DNA from: Thermoanaerobaculales bacterium
GTDB lineage: Bacteria > Acidobacteriota > Thermoanaerobaculia > Thermoanaerobaculales > Sulfomarinibacteraceae
Direction of reading: 5' to 3'
DNA: 64,000 nucleotides
Assembly (NCBI GenBank): GCA_035358815.1
Contig: DAOPQC010000003.1
Location: 496,001 to 560,000, forward strand
This document shows positions 1 through 8,500 of this stretch, piece by piece (position 1 is the stretch's first letter; every line of letters begins with the position of its first letter). A model generated the notes under the pieces. That model worked only from the letters and a program-made list of their open reading frames with translations, ran no database searches and was not told where the DNA came from. The position numbers were made by a program, and so were the translations under genes.

Positions 1-370
1 TGATCGGGAGCAGGGCGGCGGCATTGATGTGCATGGCCCAGTCGAAGTGGTGCAGGGTGAGCTCGCGCGCCGGCCGGAGGACGCCGGAGGCGGCGTTGGA
101 GACCACGATGTCGAGCCCGCCCCACTCGCTGCGCACGGTTTCGAACATGCGGGCGACGTCATCCGGGTCGGCGACGTTGCCCTTGAGGAGCAGGGCGCGC
201 ACCCCGCGGTCGCGGATCTCCTGCGCGGTCTCCTCGGCGCGGCTGCGGTGGCGCAGGTAGTTGATCGCCACGTCGACTCTGAAGTCGGCGAGCGACAGGG
301 CGATGCTGCGGCCGATGCCGCGGGACGATCCGGTGACGAGCGCGCGCTTGCCCCGCAACTTGAGATCCAT
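1..370 (-). CDS. fabL: FabL-like enoyl-ACP reductase / SDR oxidoreductase, 3'-truncated by window edge
   Basis: This minus-strand gene starts at an ATG at 370 and runs off the left edge, so only the first 123 codons are present. A strong Shine-Dalgarno AAGGAGG lies just before the ATG. The N-terminus has the Rossmann motif TGSSRGIG of short-chain dehydrogenases, followed by a SNAASGVLRP stretch and a DWAMHINAAAL helix. The family's usual NNAA tetrad appears here as SNAA. Those last segments closely resemble FabL, the NADPH-dependent enoyl-ACP reductase III that finishes each round of fatty-acid elongation. The catalytic Tyr-Lys pair lies beyond the edge and cannot be checked. A general FabG-like ketoreductase is the alternative. 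The gene is divergent from the HU gene. Confidence 0.7.
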   Translation of the reverse strand, partial: MDLKLRGKRALVTGSSRGIGRSIALSLADFRVDVAINYLRHRSRAEETAQEIRDRGVRALLLKGNVADPDDVARMFETVRSEWGGLDIVVSNAASGVLRPARELTLHHFDWAMHINAAALLPI

Positions 371-447
371 TCGCACCTCCTTCCGCAACCCTACACCTCG
401 TGTGACCTGGGCACAAGGCCGATCTTGCCTTTGCCACAAGGATTCTC

Positions 448-476
448 TTGACAGCGGCGGTGGGGATCGCCACACT
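448..476 (+). promoter_or_regulatory. Possible promoter of the HU gene
   Basis: A perfect -35 hexamer TTGACA (448-453) is followed after 17 bp by CACACT (471-476), which keeps only part of the -10 consensus. It lies 34 bp before the HU start codon and points the right way. Confidence 0.4.
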
Positions 477-509
477 GACGGCGAATCCATGAGGTTCCAG
501 GAGGATGAC

Positions 510-803
510 ATGAACAAGACCGAGATGGCCATGAAGCTTGCGAAGAAGACCGGACTCAGCCAGGGCAAGTCGGCCGAGATCCTCGACGCCCTGTTCTCGG
601 CGCACCCGCGCAAGGGGATCATCGCGATCGCGCTCGACGCCGGGGAGAAGGTGACGATCCCGGGCTTCGGGACCTTCGCCACCAAGAGCCGCGGCGCTCG
701 CCAGGGCCGCAACCCGGCGACCGGTGCGACGATCATGATCCCGGCCAAGAAGTACGTTCACTTCAAGCCGGGCAAGACCCTGCGCGAGCGCGTCGAGAGG
801 TAG
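510..803 (+). CDS. hup: HU/IHF family DNA-binding protein
   Basis: A 97-residue nucleoid protein that bends DNA as a dimer. The start at 510 is chosen because AGGAGG ends 7 nt before it; an in-frame ATG at 489 has no such site. The product shows the expected helical half (MNKTEMAMKLAKK), the beta-arm entry GEKVTIPGFGTF, and the arm-tip GRNPATGATIMIPA, which carries the DNA-intercalating Asn-Pro. It ends PGKTLRERVER, in place of the common PGKxLKxxV tail. Length is typical of HU. It is monocistronic, with its own promoter and an intrinsic terminator at 878. IHF-alpha/beta cannot be excluded but HU is likelier. Confidence 0.93.
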   Translation: MNKTEMAMKLAKKTGLSQGKSAEILDALFSAHPRKGIIAIALDAGEKVTIPGFGTFATKSRGARQGRNPATGATIMIPAKKYVHFKPGKTLRERVER

Positions 804-877
804 CTTCGCGGCCGATCGCAGCCGGAGGGGCCCACCCACGGCGGGGGGGCCGCCGGCGCCGACTGTGCCCGAACCTG

Positions 878-906
878 ACGGCCGAGCGTCGCGCTCGGCC
901 GTTTTC
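878..906 (+). terminator. Intrinsic terminator after the HU gene
   Basis: An 11-bp perfect stem (ACGGCCGAGCG at 878-888, its complement at 892-902) with a 3-nt loop is followed by TTTTC. It is the clearest rho-independent terminator in the window. Confidence 0.85.
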
Positions 907-966
907 TTGTGCGTGCGCCCAACCTGCCTGTGTCCGTGTGCTGCCGCCACCTTCGGTCGTGCGCTT

Positions 967-1000
967 CGGGAACGGGAACGGGCACGGGATCGGGAACGGG
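967..1000. repeat. CGGGNA hexamer array, followed by an AGATCC element
   Basis: Tandem CGGGAA/CGGGCA/CGGGAT hexamers at 967-1000 give GGG runs separated by 3 nt. An AGATCCTA element (about 1011-1046) and a G-rich stretch follow directly, up to the ruvX promoter. This is one instance of the composite intergenic element that recurs across the window. Confidence 0.8.
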
Positions 1001-1071
1001 CCGCGGGTGGGGGCCCTATCCCCCAGATCCTAGATCCTATCCCCTGGCAGGGCGGGGGCGGGGCGTTCCCC

Positions 1072-1077
1072 TACAAT
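1072..1077 (+). promoter_or_regulatory. -10 box of ruvX, leaderless arrangement
   Basis: TACAAT ends exactly 6 nt before the GTG start at 1084, with no ribosome-binding site between. Transcription would begin at or next to the start codon. No convincing -35 is seen. Confidence 0.5.
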
Positions 1078-1083
1078 GAGCCC

Positions 1084-1497
1084 GTGCGCTATCTCGGCGT
1101 CGACGTGGGGGGCAGGCGGGTCGGCCTCGCGGTGGGCGATGACGCTACCGGAGTGGTGATCCCGCTCGAGGTGGTCCCCTACGGCGGGGTTCACGGCGCC
1201 GCCGCGATGGTGGCCGACGCGGCCCGCCGCCACGGCGCGCAGCGGGTGGTGATCGGCCTGCCGACCCGCGCCGACGGCAGCGACACGCCGGCCTGCCGGC
1301 GCAGCCGCGCCCTCGCGGACGCGCTCGCCGGTCTCGGCCTCGAAGCCGCGCTGCAGGCGGAGTTCCTGACCACCGACGAGGCGCGGCGGCGAGCGCGCGA
1401 CGCCGGGCTCCCGGCCGGGCGACCCGTCGACCACCTTGCCGCCCAGGTGATCCTGGAGGAGCACCTGCGAAGCGGCGGTCGCCGGGGACGCGGCTGA
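1084..1497 (+). CDS. ruvX: RuvX/YqgF Holliday-junction resolvase-like nuclease
   Basis: A 137-residue RNase-H-fold protein of the YqgF family, linked in other bacteria to pre-16S rRNA 5'-end maturation and proposed as a Holliday-junction resolvase. The N-terminal YLGVDVGGRRVGLAVGD carries the first catalytic Asp, VVIGLPTRADGSD matches the family's GLP motif, and FLTTDEARRRARD contains the usual T-x-x-A segment. The GTG at 1084 is chosen because the family's first strand begins there; longer upstream reading is low-complexity repeat. The stop overlaps the mltG start (TGATG), which matches the common yqgF-mltG pairing. Confidence 0.9.
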   Translation: MRYLGVDVGGRRVGLAVGDDATGVVIPLEVVPYGGVHGAAAMVADAARRHGAQRVVIGLPTRADGSDTPACRRSRALADALAGLGLEAALQAEFLTTDEARRRARDAGLPAGRPVDHLAAQVILEEHLRSGGRRGRG

Positions 1498-2498
1498 TGC
1501 TGGGGCGGGCGCTCGCCGCGGTCGGGGCGCTCGCGCTCCTGCTCGCGGGGGCGCTCCTGGTGTGGAGCTACTCGGCGCTGTGGCGGCCGGTGTCGAGCCG
1601 CGAGGTCGCCATCACGGTCGCCGAGGGCGCTCCGGCGGGCGAGGTGCTGGCCGACCTCCACCGGGCAGGGCTGCTGCCGTCGCCGGTCGCCGGCCGACTC
1701 TACCTGCGGGCGTTCGCGAGTGGGCGGAGCCCGCGCTGGGGCCACTACCGCTTTCCGGCGGGGAGCCGGCCGGCCGACGCCCTCGAGCGGGTGCTCGAGG
1801 GACGGGTCGAAACGGTCGCGGTCACCATCGTGGAGGGGTGGGGGGTCGAGGAGGTGGCCGCCGCCTGCGCGGCGGCCGGGGTCGGCACGGTCGACGAGTG
1901 GCGAGCGATCGCGCGCCGGCGCGAGCTGATCGCGGACCTCGCTCCGGCCGCGCCCTCGCTCGAGGGCTTCCTGTTCCCGGACACCTTCCGCTTCGCCGTC
2001 GGCCTCGCGGTACCCTCGGCGGCCGACCACATGCTCGATCGCTTTCGCGAGGTGTGGCGCGCCGAGACCGCGGCTGAGGGCGAGCTGTGGGCGTCGCCGC
2101 TCGAGCTGGTGACCCTGGCGTCGCTGGTCGAGGCCGAGACCTCGGTCGCCGAAGAACGGCCGCTCGTCGCCGGCGTGTACCGCAACCGGCTCGCGCGCGG
2201 CATGCTCCTGCAGTGCGACCCGACCGTCGTCTACGCGCTCAAGCGGCGCGGTGAGTGGCAGGGCCGGCTGCTGCTCCGGCACCTCGCGACCGACGATCCC
2301 TACAACACCTACCGCTACCCGGGCCTGCCGCCGGGGCCGATCAACTCGCCGGGCCGGGCGGCGCTGGCGGCGGCGCTCCGGCCGGCGAGCCACGACCTCC
2401 TGTACTTCGTGGCGAGCCCCGGCGGCGGCCACAGCTTCTCGCGGACGCTCGCCGAGCACGAGCGGGCGGTCGCGCACTGGCGCGCGTCGCGGCGATAG
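1497..2498 (+). CDS. mltG: Endolytic murein transglycosylase MltG
   Basis: A 333-residue inner-membrane enzyme that cleaves nascent glycan strands and so sets peptidoglycan chain length. A single N-terminal membrane helix (residues about 5-25) precedes a LysM-like subdomain and the YceG catalytic domain. The catalytic glutamate is Glu212 within TLASLVEAETS, followed by GVYRNRL. The signature LQCDPTVVYAL and YRYPGLPPGPINSPG are both present near the C-terminus. Length and motif order match the family. The ATG overlaps the ruvX stop by one base, so translation is coupled. No MltG-specific partner is adjacent. Confidence 0.95.
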   Translation: MLGRALAAVGALALLLAGALLVWSYSALWRPVSSREVAITVAEGAPAGEVLADLHRAGLLPSPVAGRLYLRAFASGRSPRWGHYRFPAGSRPADALERVLEGRVETVAVTIVEGWGVEEVAAACAAAGVGTVDEWRAIARRRELIADLAPAAPSLEGFLFPDTFRFAVGLAVPSAADHMLDRFREVWRAETAAEGELWASPLELVTLASLVEAETSVAEERPLVAGVYRNRLARGMLLQCDPTVVYALKRRGEWQGRLLLRHLATDDPYNTYRYPGLPPGPINSPGRAALAAALRPASHDLLYFVASPGGGHSFSRTLAEHERAVAHWRASRR

Positions 2499-2772
2499 CG
2501 TGCTGGCGTCGCGGCAAAGCGGCCGCTCCCGTTTCCCTTCGCGTTCCCGTCCCCGATGGGGACGACCGATCTCGGCCGACCGCGTTGATGATCCCCGTGT
2601 GACCTCGACCACAGGTCGACATTCCGCTGGCTTCGGGAACGGGGACGGGAACGGGGACGGGAACGTAGAAACAGAAGCGGGCGCGCGGGAGGGCGGGAGG
2701 CAGGGTCCGAGCCCCAGATCCTCGCCCCGAGATCCTGACCCGCAACGCATGCCGCGGGATACAATTGCCGGG
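2499..2772. repeat. Intergenic region with inverted hexamer arrays
   Basis: No gene is seen. A C-rich array (about 2525-2555, CCCGTT units) and a G-rich array (2634-2665, CGGGAA/CGGGGA units) face each other across about 80 bp and could pair into a large hairpin. An AGATCC element lies at about 2712-2742. A -10-like TACAAT sits at about 2760, upstream of the lptD leader. Confidence 0.7.
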
Positions 2773-2913
2773 ATGCTCGGCGCCCCCCGCCAACGCCGGA
2801 AGGGAGAGTGGATGGACCACGCCGAGGCCCCCCCGCGGCCGACTGGGCGGACGACCGCCGAGGCACGCCTCGGGGCCATCGCTCCGGTGACAGGTGCGGA
2901 GCGCGCGAGCTGA
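2773..2913 (+). CDS. Possible leader ORF upstream of lptD
   Basis: A 46-codon frame starts at an ATG 7 nt after a TACAAT -10 box and contains a second ATG at 2812 preceded by GGAAGGGAGA. It stops 11 nt before the lptD ATG. The peptide is Pro/Arg/Ala-rich and resembles nothing I know. It may be a translated leader that passes ribosomes to lptD, which lacks its own Shine-Dalgarno. Alternatively lptD could start in its own frame at GTG 2808. Evidence is positional only. Confidence 0.2.
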   Translation: MLGAPRQRRKGEWMDHAEAPPRPTGRTTAEARLGAIAPVTGAERAS

Positions 2914-2924
2914 CGCCGCGAGCC

Positions 2925-5033
2925 ATGCGGTCCCTGCGTTTCCTCCTGCTGTGGCTGGCCTTGCTGGCGCCGGTTGGCCTCGAGGCCGCCGAGCCCGGCG
3001 AGGCGATCACGCTGACCGCCGAGGAGCAGCGCTGGGAGGGCGACGTCTGGCGCGGCCTCGGCGGGGTGCGGATCCTCTACCAGGACATCAAGGTTTCCTG
3101 CGACGAGATGGAGTACAACCGCGCGACCCAGGACCTGCTGGCGCGCGGCCGGATCGTCTTCGACCAGGGGCCGAGCCGGTTCACCGCGGATGAGCTCCAC
3201 TACAACCTCGGCACCAAGACCGGCCTGTTCGTCAACGGGTCGGGGTTCTTCGACCCGATGTACTCGTTCAGCGGGCGCCTGATCGAGAAGCTCGACGCCA
3301 CTCACTACCGGGTCGACGGCGCGCAGTTCACGACCTGCGCCCGCGATGACGAGAGCCCGCCGTGGAGCTTCAGCGTGAAGCGCGCGCTGCTCGAGGAGGA
3401 GGGGTTCGGGCGCTTCACGAGCACCGCGCTGCGGGTCCAGAGCTTCCCGGTCTTCTACCTCCCCTACGTGGTGTGGCCGATCAAGCAGGAGCGCGCCCCG
3501 GGCCTGCTGATGCCGACCTTCGGCTACTCCGACCTGCGTGGCTTCAACGTCGGCCTGCCGGTGTACTTCCCGGTCGGGCGCAGCTGGGACACCACGGTCT
3601 TCGCCGACTACTACAGCGAGGGCTTCTGGGGCCTGGGCAACGAGTGGCGATGGGCGCCGAGCGAGAGCTCCTCGGGGCGCTCGCTCGGCTATGCGATCTG
3701 GGACGAGACCAACGCCGAGTGGCAGTGGCGCTACAACCTGGTCCACAACCAGGCCGACCTGTGGGGGTTCCGGCTGCTCGTCGAGCTCGAGGACCTGTCC
3801 GACGTCGACTTCTTCCAGGAGTTCGATCGGACGTTCGAGGCCAACACCCGGCGTTCCCTTTACTCGCAGGTGTACCTGAGCCGCAGCGCGGGGCCGGCGA
3901 CGCTCAATCTGCGCGCCGACCGCCGGATGACCTTCCTGACCACCGACGACGTCGAGCTCATGCAGCTGCCGGAGGCCGAGCTCCGCGTCCGCTCGACCTC
4001 GATCGGCGACTCACCGGTCTACTGGGACCTGGTGTCGTCGCTGAACTACTTCGACGTCGACCGCGGCAACCAGCTCCAGGGGCAGTACGGCCGCGCCGAC
4101 CTCTACCCGACCCTCTCCTACAGCCTGCCGAGCCCGCTCTGGCTGTCGGTGACGCCGCGCCTGGGCGCCCGCGGCACCTACTACACCCAGCGCTACTCCG
4201 AGGACCGGCTGAGCTTCGAGGACGTGTCGATCAGCCGCACCTACCTCGCGGGCGGCGTCGACATCGTGGGCCCTTCGGTGTCGCGGATCTTCAACAAGCC
4301 GTGGGGCCCGTACGCGCGCTTCAAGCACCTGGTCGAGCCCCGCTTCCAGTACGCCTACCTCGGCGGCACCGACGCCGAGGACACCACCCTGATCCCGGTG
4401 TTCGACGAGGTCGACTCGACGCCGCTCACCAACCGGGTGCGGCTGGCTCTCGCCAACCGGGTGCTGGCGCGCTCGAAAGAGGGGGTCAGCGCCCGCGAGC
4501 TGGGGACCCTCGAGTTCTACCAGGACTACTCGTTCGACGAGCCGCTCAACCGCGGCGACGGCGTCCAGACCAGCCAGTGGGGCAACCTGGGCATGCTGCT
4601 GCGCGTGACCCCCACCGTCGGCACCGGCTTCGACGCCCAGGTCTCCTACGACACCCTGTTCTCGAATCCGGTCTCGACCTCATTCACCGGCTCGCTGATC
4701 CGGCCCCTGGGATCGGCCCGCCTGACCTGGTACCAGAGCTACGCCGCGCAGACCGGCGATCGGGTGTCGTCCCAGGTCCGCGCCATCCTCGACTTCCGCA
4801 AGCCGAACTTCCCCCTGCAGGCCGGGCTGCACGTCGCCTACGACGTCGAGAAGGCCGAGTTCCAGCAGCAGCAGTACCGGGTGTTCTGGCAAGGCAGCTG
4901 CTGGAGCATCTCGGCCGAGTACCGCGACCTCAGGCTCGGCCTCTACCCGACCCGCGAGTACCGGATCGTCATCGACCTCAAGGGCGTCGGCGCGCTCCCC
5001 GAGATCAAGGGCTCGCTCGGCGGCTTCGAGTGA
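2925..5033 (+). CDS. lptD: LPS-assembly protein LptD (outer-membrane beta-barrel)
   Basis: A 702-residue outer-membrane translocon that inserts lipopolysaccharide into the outer leaflet. The start at 2925 gives a clean signal peptide (MRSLRFLLLWLALLAPVG, cleaved near EAAE). An OstA/LptA-like jellyroll follows (residues about 25-150: ITLTAEEQRWEGDVWRGLG, VSCDEMEYN). Next come the conserved VFYLPYVVWPIK and GLLMPTFGYSDLRGFNVGLP, which begin the barrel, then alternating aromatic strands to the C-terminus with FWQGSCWSISAEYRDL. The gene shows that the organism makes LPS. A frame-consistent GTG at 2808 would add 39 residues that spoil the signal peptide. The LptD-LptE disulfide pattern is not obviously that of E. 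coli. Confidence 0.93.
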   Translation: MRSLRFLLLWLALLAPVGLEAAEPGEAITLTAEEQRWEGDVWRGLGGVRILYQDIKVSCDEMEYNRATQDLLARGRIVFDQGPSRFTADELHYNLGTKTGLFVNGSGFFDPMYSFSGRLIEKLDATHYRVDGAQFTTCARDDESPPWSFSVKRALLEEEGFGRFTSTALRVQSFPVFYLPYVVWPIKQERAPGLLMPTFGYSDLRGFNVGLPVYFPVGRSWDTTVFADYYSEGFWGLGNEWRWAPSESSSGRSLGYAIWDETNAEWQWRYNLVHNQADLWGFRLLVELEDLSDVDFFQEFDRTFEANTRRSLYSQVYLSRSAGPATLNLRADRRMTFLTTDDVELMQLPEAELRVRSTSIGDSPVYWDLVSSLNYFDVDRGNQLQGQYGRADLYPTLSYSLPSPLWLSVTPRLGARGTYYTQRYSEDRLSFEDVSISRTYLAGGVDIVGPSVSRIFNKPWGPYARFKHLVEPRFQYAYLGGTDAEDTTLIPVFDEVDSTPLTNRVRLALANRVLARSKEGVSARELGTLEFYQDYSFDEPLNRGDGVQTSQWGNLGMLLRVTPTVGTGFDAQVSYDTLFSNPVSTSFTGSLIRPLGSARLTWYQSYAAQTGDRVSSQVRAILDFRKPNFPLQAGLHVAYDVEKAEFQQQQYRVFWQGSCWSISAEYRDLRLGLYPTREYRIVIDLKGVGALPEIKGSLGGFE

Positions 5034-5293
5034 TCCGATTCGCTGCGCGATCCGATTCGCTCCGCGGATCGGATGTGACGAATCCGCTGCGCGGATTGAA
5101 GACGAGGATGTTGTGCCGCCGGCACCCCGCATTGTGGCGTAGGCTTCCAGCCTGCGATTTCAACCTCAGTTCAGCGCGCGGAGATGCAGCCAAGGTGGCC
5201 GCGCTGCAGTGCAGCTAGAGTGGCTACCCCACGAGAATCGCGGGGGCCGGAGCCCCCCAGATCCTATCCCCCAGATCCTGGCCGGGCGGGGGG
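5034..5293. repeat. Intergenic mosaic of short palindromes
   Basis: No gene is seen between the convergent lptD and LVIVD genes. GATCCGATT-type palindromes (about 5033-5100) come first. A decayed GGCTTCCAGCCTGC unit (about 5138-5155) follows, then the 12-mer TGGCTACCCCAC (5221-5232) that recurs at 8724. Two CCCCCAGATCCT units (about 5248-5283) close the region. Confidence 0.65.
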
Positions 5294-8200
5294 CTACTGC
5301 GGCAGCACCGTCGTCGGGTCGCTGGTCAGGTTGTCGAGCACCGAGCCGTAACAGTAGATGGAGGCGCCCGGAGTTGAGGTCCGGACGTCGACGTAGCCGT
5401 TCACCGGAGCGTGGTCTCGGAAGATGCCGTTGATCTGCCGGTTGGAGTAGGGCGGCAGCATCATGTACTTCGTTTCGATCTTGACCCCGTCCAAGTCATA
5501 AAGCTCAATCTGCACCGCGACCTCGATGCCGGCGCCGTTGATGCAGCCGACGTTGGACCGGACGTCGTCGTTCTCGCTCATGAAGATGATCCGCTTCTTC
5601 ACTCCCGAGGCGATCATCCGGTCGGCCGGGATGCCCGGCAGCTCCTGGCCGAAGGTGCCAGCCACCTTGGCGGACGGCAGGTTGTAGGTCCGGCTCATCG
5701 CGAGCAGATCGATCCCGCCCGCCTCCACCGCCAAGGCGCCGACCTGGTCCGGCTCGAGTCCGAAGACCTCGTCGAGCACGTTCGCGTAGCGCACTCCTGC
5801 TCCCGCCGCGAGTGCGAACAGATCGCTGTGGACCGCGCCGGTGTTGTCGGCCCCCCTCGGCAGCCAGACCAGCCGGTAGGTGAGGTCGATCGAGCCGGCG
5901 TTGTTGAGGTCGACGTCGGTGGTAAAGAACGAGCCCTCGAAGCCGGCGGCGAGCGCGGCAGCCGGGATGAAGCTCGTGTCGGCTGACGGCACCTGCGGAA
6001 GGATCGTGGTCGGGTCAGAAGTCAGGTTGTCGAGCATGGAGCCGTAGCAGTAGTAGAGGGCGTCGATGCTGTCGGCCCAGACGTCGACGTAGCCGTTGAC
6101 CGGCTGGTAGTCGCGGAAGACCCGGTTGATCTGGTTGTTGGAGTACGGCCCGAGGTCCATGGTCCTGGTCTCGAGGAGCGAGCCCTCGGCGTCGAAGATC
6201 CCGATGTTGATCCGGAGCGGCTGGTCCGTGCCATTGACGCAGCCGACGTTGGCTCTGGAGTCGTCGTTCTCGCTCAAGAAAATGATGCGCTGCGGCTCGG
6301 TGCCCTGGATCATGTCGGTGGCGCGGATGGCGGGCAGGCCCTGGCCGAAGGTGCCGGCGATCTCGCCTTCGGGTGAGTTGTAGGTCCGGCTCATCCCGAT
6401 CACGGACCCGGTGCTCGCCACCAGCTTCAGCGCGCCGAGGGAGTCGGGCCCGAGGTTGAAGAGCTCGGTCAGGACATTCTCGTAGCGCAGGCTCTGGCCG
6501 GAAGCGAGCGTAATCGGCTCGGACTCAGTGGGCTCGGAGTTGTCCTCGCCGCGGGGCAGCCACTCGAGGTAGATCTGTGCCTCGTCCGTCCCGGTGTTGT
6601 TGATCTCGAGGTCGGTTGAGAAGAACGCGCCCTGGGCGCCGGCCGCCACCGCCGCCGCCGGGATGATGCACTCGCGGGGATCGGGGGTGGGTCCTGGAGC
6701 ACAATCGCGGAAGACGGACAGCCCGGCCTCGAAGTCTGCAACGAACACGTAGCCGCTCGACACCGCGACGCCCAAGGCGTCATCCGGAGTGTTGGCGGAT
6801 CCGACCTCCACCGGCGCCGACGGCGTGCTCACATCGATCACGCGTAGGCCGCCACTTCCGGCCGCGACGTAGGCGTAGCCGCCCGCGACCGCGACGCCCA
6901 CGGCGTCATCCGGAGTGTCGACGGACCCGACCTCCACCGGCGCCGACGGCGGGCTCACGTCGATCACCCGCAAGCTGTAGTAGTCCGCGACGTAGGCGTA
7001 GCCGCCCGACACCGCGACACCGTAGGCGTACCCCGGAGTGTCGACGAAGCCGACCTCGATTGGCGCCGACGGCGTGCTCACGTCGATCACCCGTAGGCCG
7101 CCGCCGTCCCCGACGTAGGCGTAGAGGCCCGCCACGGCAACGGAGTAGGCACCCGGAATGTCGGCAAACCCGACCTCCACCGGCGCCGACGGCGTGCTCA
7201 CGTCGATCACCCGCAGGCCGTAGCCATCCGCGACGTACGCGTGGCCGCCAGCCACCGCGACGTCGAGAGCGTCCTCCGGAGCGTCGGCGGACCCGACCTC
7301 CACCGGCGCCGACGGCGTGCTCACGTCGATCACCCGCAAGCTGTGGTAGTCCACGACGTAGGCGTAGCCGCCCGCGACCGCGACACCGAGGGCCACGCCC
7401 GGTGTTTCGATGGAGCCGACCTCGATTGGCGCCGACGGCGTGCTCACGTCGACGACATGGAGACCCGTTCCCGCGACGTAGGCGTAGCTGCCCGACACCG
7501 CGACGTCGAGAGCGTTACCCGGTGTGTCGACGAAGCCGACCTCGATTGGCGCCGACGGCGTGGTCACGTCGATCACCCGCAGGCCGGCGTAGTCGGCCGC
7601 GACGTAGGCGTAGAGGCCCGACACCGCGACGCCGAGAGCGTAACCCGGTGAGTCGACGGACCCAACCTCCACCGGCGCCGACGGCGTGCTCACGTCGACA
7701 ACATGGAGACCCGTTCCTGCGACGTAGACGTAGCTGCCCGACACCGCGACGCCGAGAGCGTAACCCGGTGAGTCGACGGACCCGACTTCCACCGGCGCCG
7801 ACGGCGTGCTCACGTCGATTACCCGCACGGCGTAGCTACCTGCGACGTAGGCGTAGCCGCCCGACACCGCGACGCCAACGGCCCAATTCGGAATGTCGAC
7901 GGACCCGACCTCCACCGGCGCCGACGGCGTGCTCACGTCGATCACCCGCAGGCCGGCGTAGTCGTCCGCGACGAAGGCGTAGAGGCCCGCCACCGCGACG
8001 TCGAGAGCGTTACCCGGTGTGTCGACGAAGCCGACCTCGATTGGCGCCGACGGCGTGCTCACGTCGATCACCCGCAGGCCGGCGTGGTCGTCCGCGACGT
8101 AGGCGTAGCCGCCCGCCACCGCGACGCCTTCGGCCCAACCCGGAGTGTCGACGGACCCGACCTCCACCGGCGCCGACGGCGTGCTCACGTCGACGACATG

Positions 8201-8500
8201 GAGACCCGTTCCCGCGACGTAGGCGTAGCTGCCCGACACCGCCACGCCGTGCACCACGCCCGGCAATGTGACGTCGCCAACGACGTGAAGCGCCGCAGGG
8301 ATCGAGACGTCCGCCACCAGAAGGGCGGCGCCGCTGCCGAAGTAGGCGTAATTGCCCGACACGGCAACGGCGTGGGCAGGCCCGTACGGCCATTGCCCTG
8401 CCAACTCCGGGCAGTCCTGCGCGAGCGCGGGCGATGCAAGAAGAACGGCACCGGCGACGCCGAGCACCAGCACTTGGGCCACGCACTGACGGCGATTCAC
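5294..8500 (-). CDS. Secreted 14-repeat LVIVD beta-propeller protein with two C-terminal modules
   Basis: A 1068-residue exported protein. GTG 8500 is preferred because AAGGGGGCGG precedes it and it opens a signal peptide (VLVLGVAGAVLLASPALA, cleaved before QDCPEL); the frame is open further upstream to 8602. Residues about 35-630 are 14 near-identical units of about 42 residues with consensus GVAVSGGYAYVA...LRVIDVSTPSAP, the LVIVD family expected to fold as beta-propeller blades. Fourteen would make two seven-bladed propellers. The C-terminal 430 residues hold two copies of a module starting IIPAAAVAAG or FIPAAALAAG, with GTFGQ, DDSRANVGC and DNLTSDPTT motifs. The same module occurs in the protein at 24906. 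Function is unknown; a cell-surface binding role is a guess. Confidence 0.85.
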   Translation of the reverse strand: MNRRQCVAQVLVLGVAGAVLLASPALAQDCPELAGQWPYGPAHAVAVSGNYAYFGSGAALLVADVSIPAALHVVGDVTLPGVVHGVAVSGSYAYVAGTGLHVVDVSTPSAPVEVGSVDTPGWAEGVAVAGGYAYVADDHAGLRVIDVSTPSAPIEVGFVDTPGNALDVAVAGLYAFVADDYAGLRVIDVSTPSAPVEVGSVDIPNWAVGVAVSGGYAYVAGSYAVRVIDVSTPSAPVEVGSVDSPGYALGVAVSGSYVYVAGTGLHVVDVSTPSAPVEVGSVDSPGYALGVAVSGLYAYVAADYAGLRVIDVTTPSAPIEVGFVDTPGNALDVAVSGSYAYVAGTGLHVVDVSTPSAPIEVGSIETPGVALGVAVAGGYAYVVDYHSLRVIDVSTPSAPVEVGSADAPEDALDVAVAGGHAYVADGYGLRVIDVSTPSAPVEVGFADIPGAYSVAVAGLYAYVGDGGGLRVIDVSTPSAPIEVGFVDTPGYAYGVAVSGGYAYVADYYSLRVIDVSPPSAPVEVGSVDTPDDAVGVAVAGGYAYVAAGSGGLRVIDVSTPSAPVEVGSANTPDDALGVAVSSGYVFVADFEAGLSVFRDCAPGPTPDPRECIIPAAAVAAGAQGAFFSTDLEINNTGTDEAQIYLEWLPRGEDNSEPTESEPITLASGQSLRYENVLTELFNLGPDSLGALKLVASTGSVIGMSRTYNSPEGEIAGTFGQGLPAIRATDMIQGTEPQRIIFLSENDDSRANVGCVNGTDQPLRINIGIFDAEGSLLETRTMDLGPYSNNQINRVFRDYQPVNGYVDVWADSIDALYYCYGSMLDNLTSDPTTILPQVPSADTSFIPAAALAAGFEGSFFTTDVDLNNAGSIDLTYRLVWLPRGADNTGAVHSDLFALAAGAGVRYANVLDEVFGLEPDQVGALAVEAGGIDLLAMSRTYNLPSAKVAGTFGQELPGIPADRMIASGVKKRIIFMSENDDVRSNVGCINGAGIEVAVQIELYDLDGVKIETKYMMLPPYSNRQINGIFRDHAPVNGYVDVRTSTPGASIYCYGSVLDNLTSDPTTVLPQ
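6760..8330 (-). repeat. In-gene tandem repeat, 14 units of about 126 bp
   Basis: The LVIVD units are almost as similar in DNA as in protein. The core around GACGGCGTGCTCACGTCGA recurs about every 120-130 bp. Such identity indicates recent duplication and makes the copy number prone to change by recombination or to mis-assembly. Confidence 0.85.

Noticed and set aside
1191..3746. 851-codon open frame on the minus strand opposite ruvX, mltG and lptD
   Set aside because: It is a shadow caused by high GC: no family motif, Arg/Pro/Ala-rich composition, and the plus-strand genes there are certain.
6760..8330. Regular ~126-bp repeats suggesting a CRISPR array
   Set aside because: The repeats are an open reading frame of LVIVD units with conserved protein sequence; there are no short unique spacers and no cas genes.
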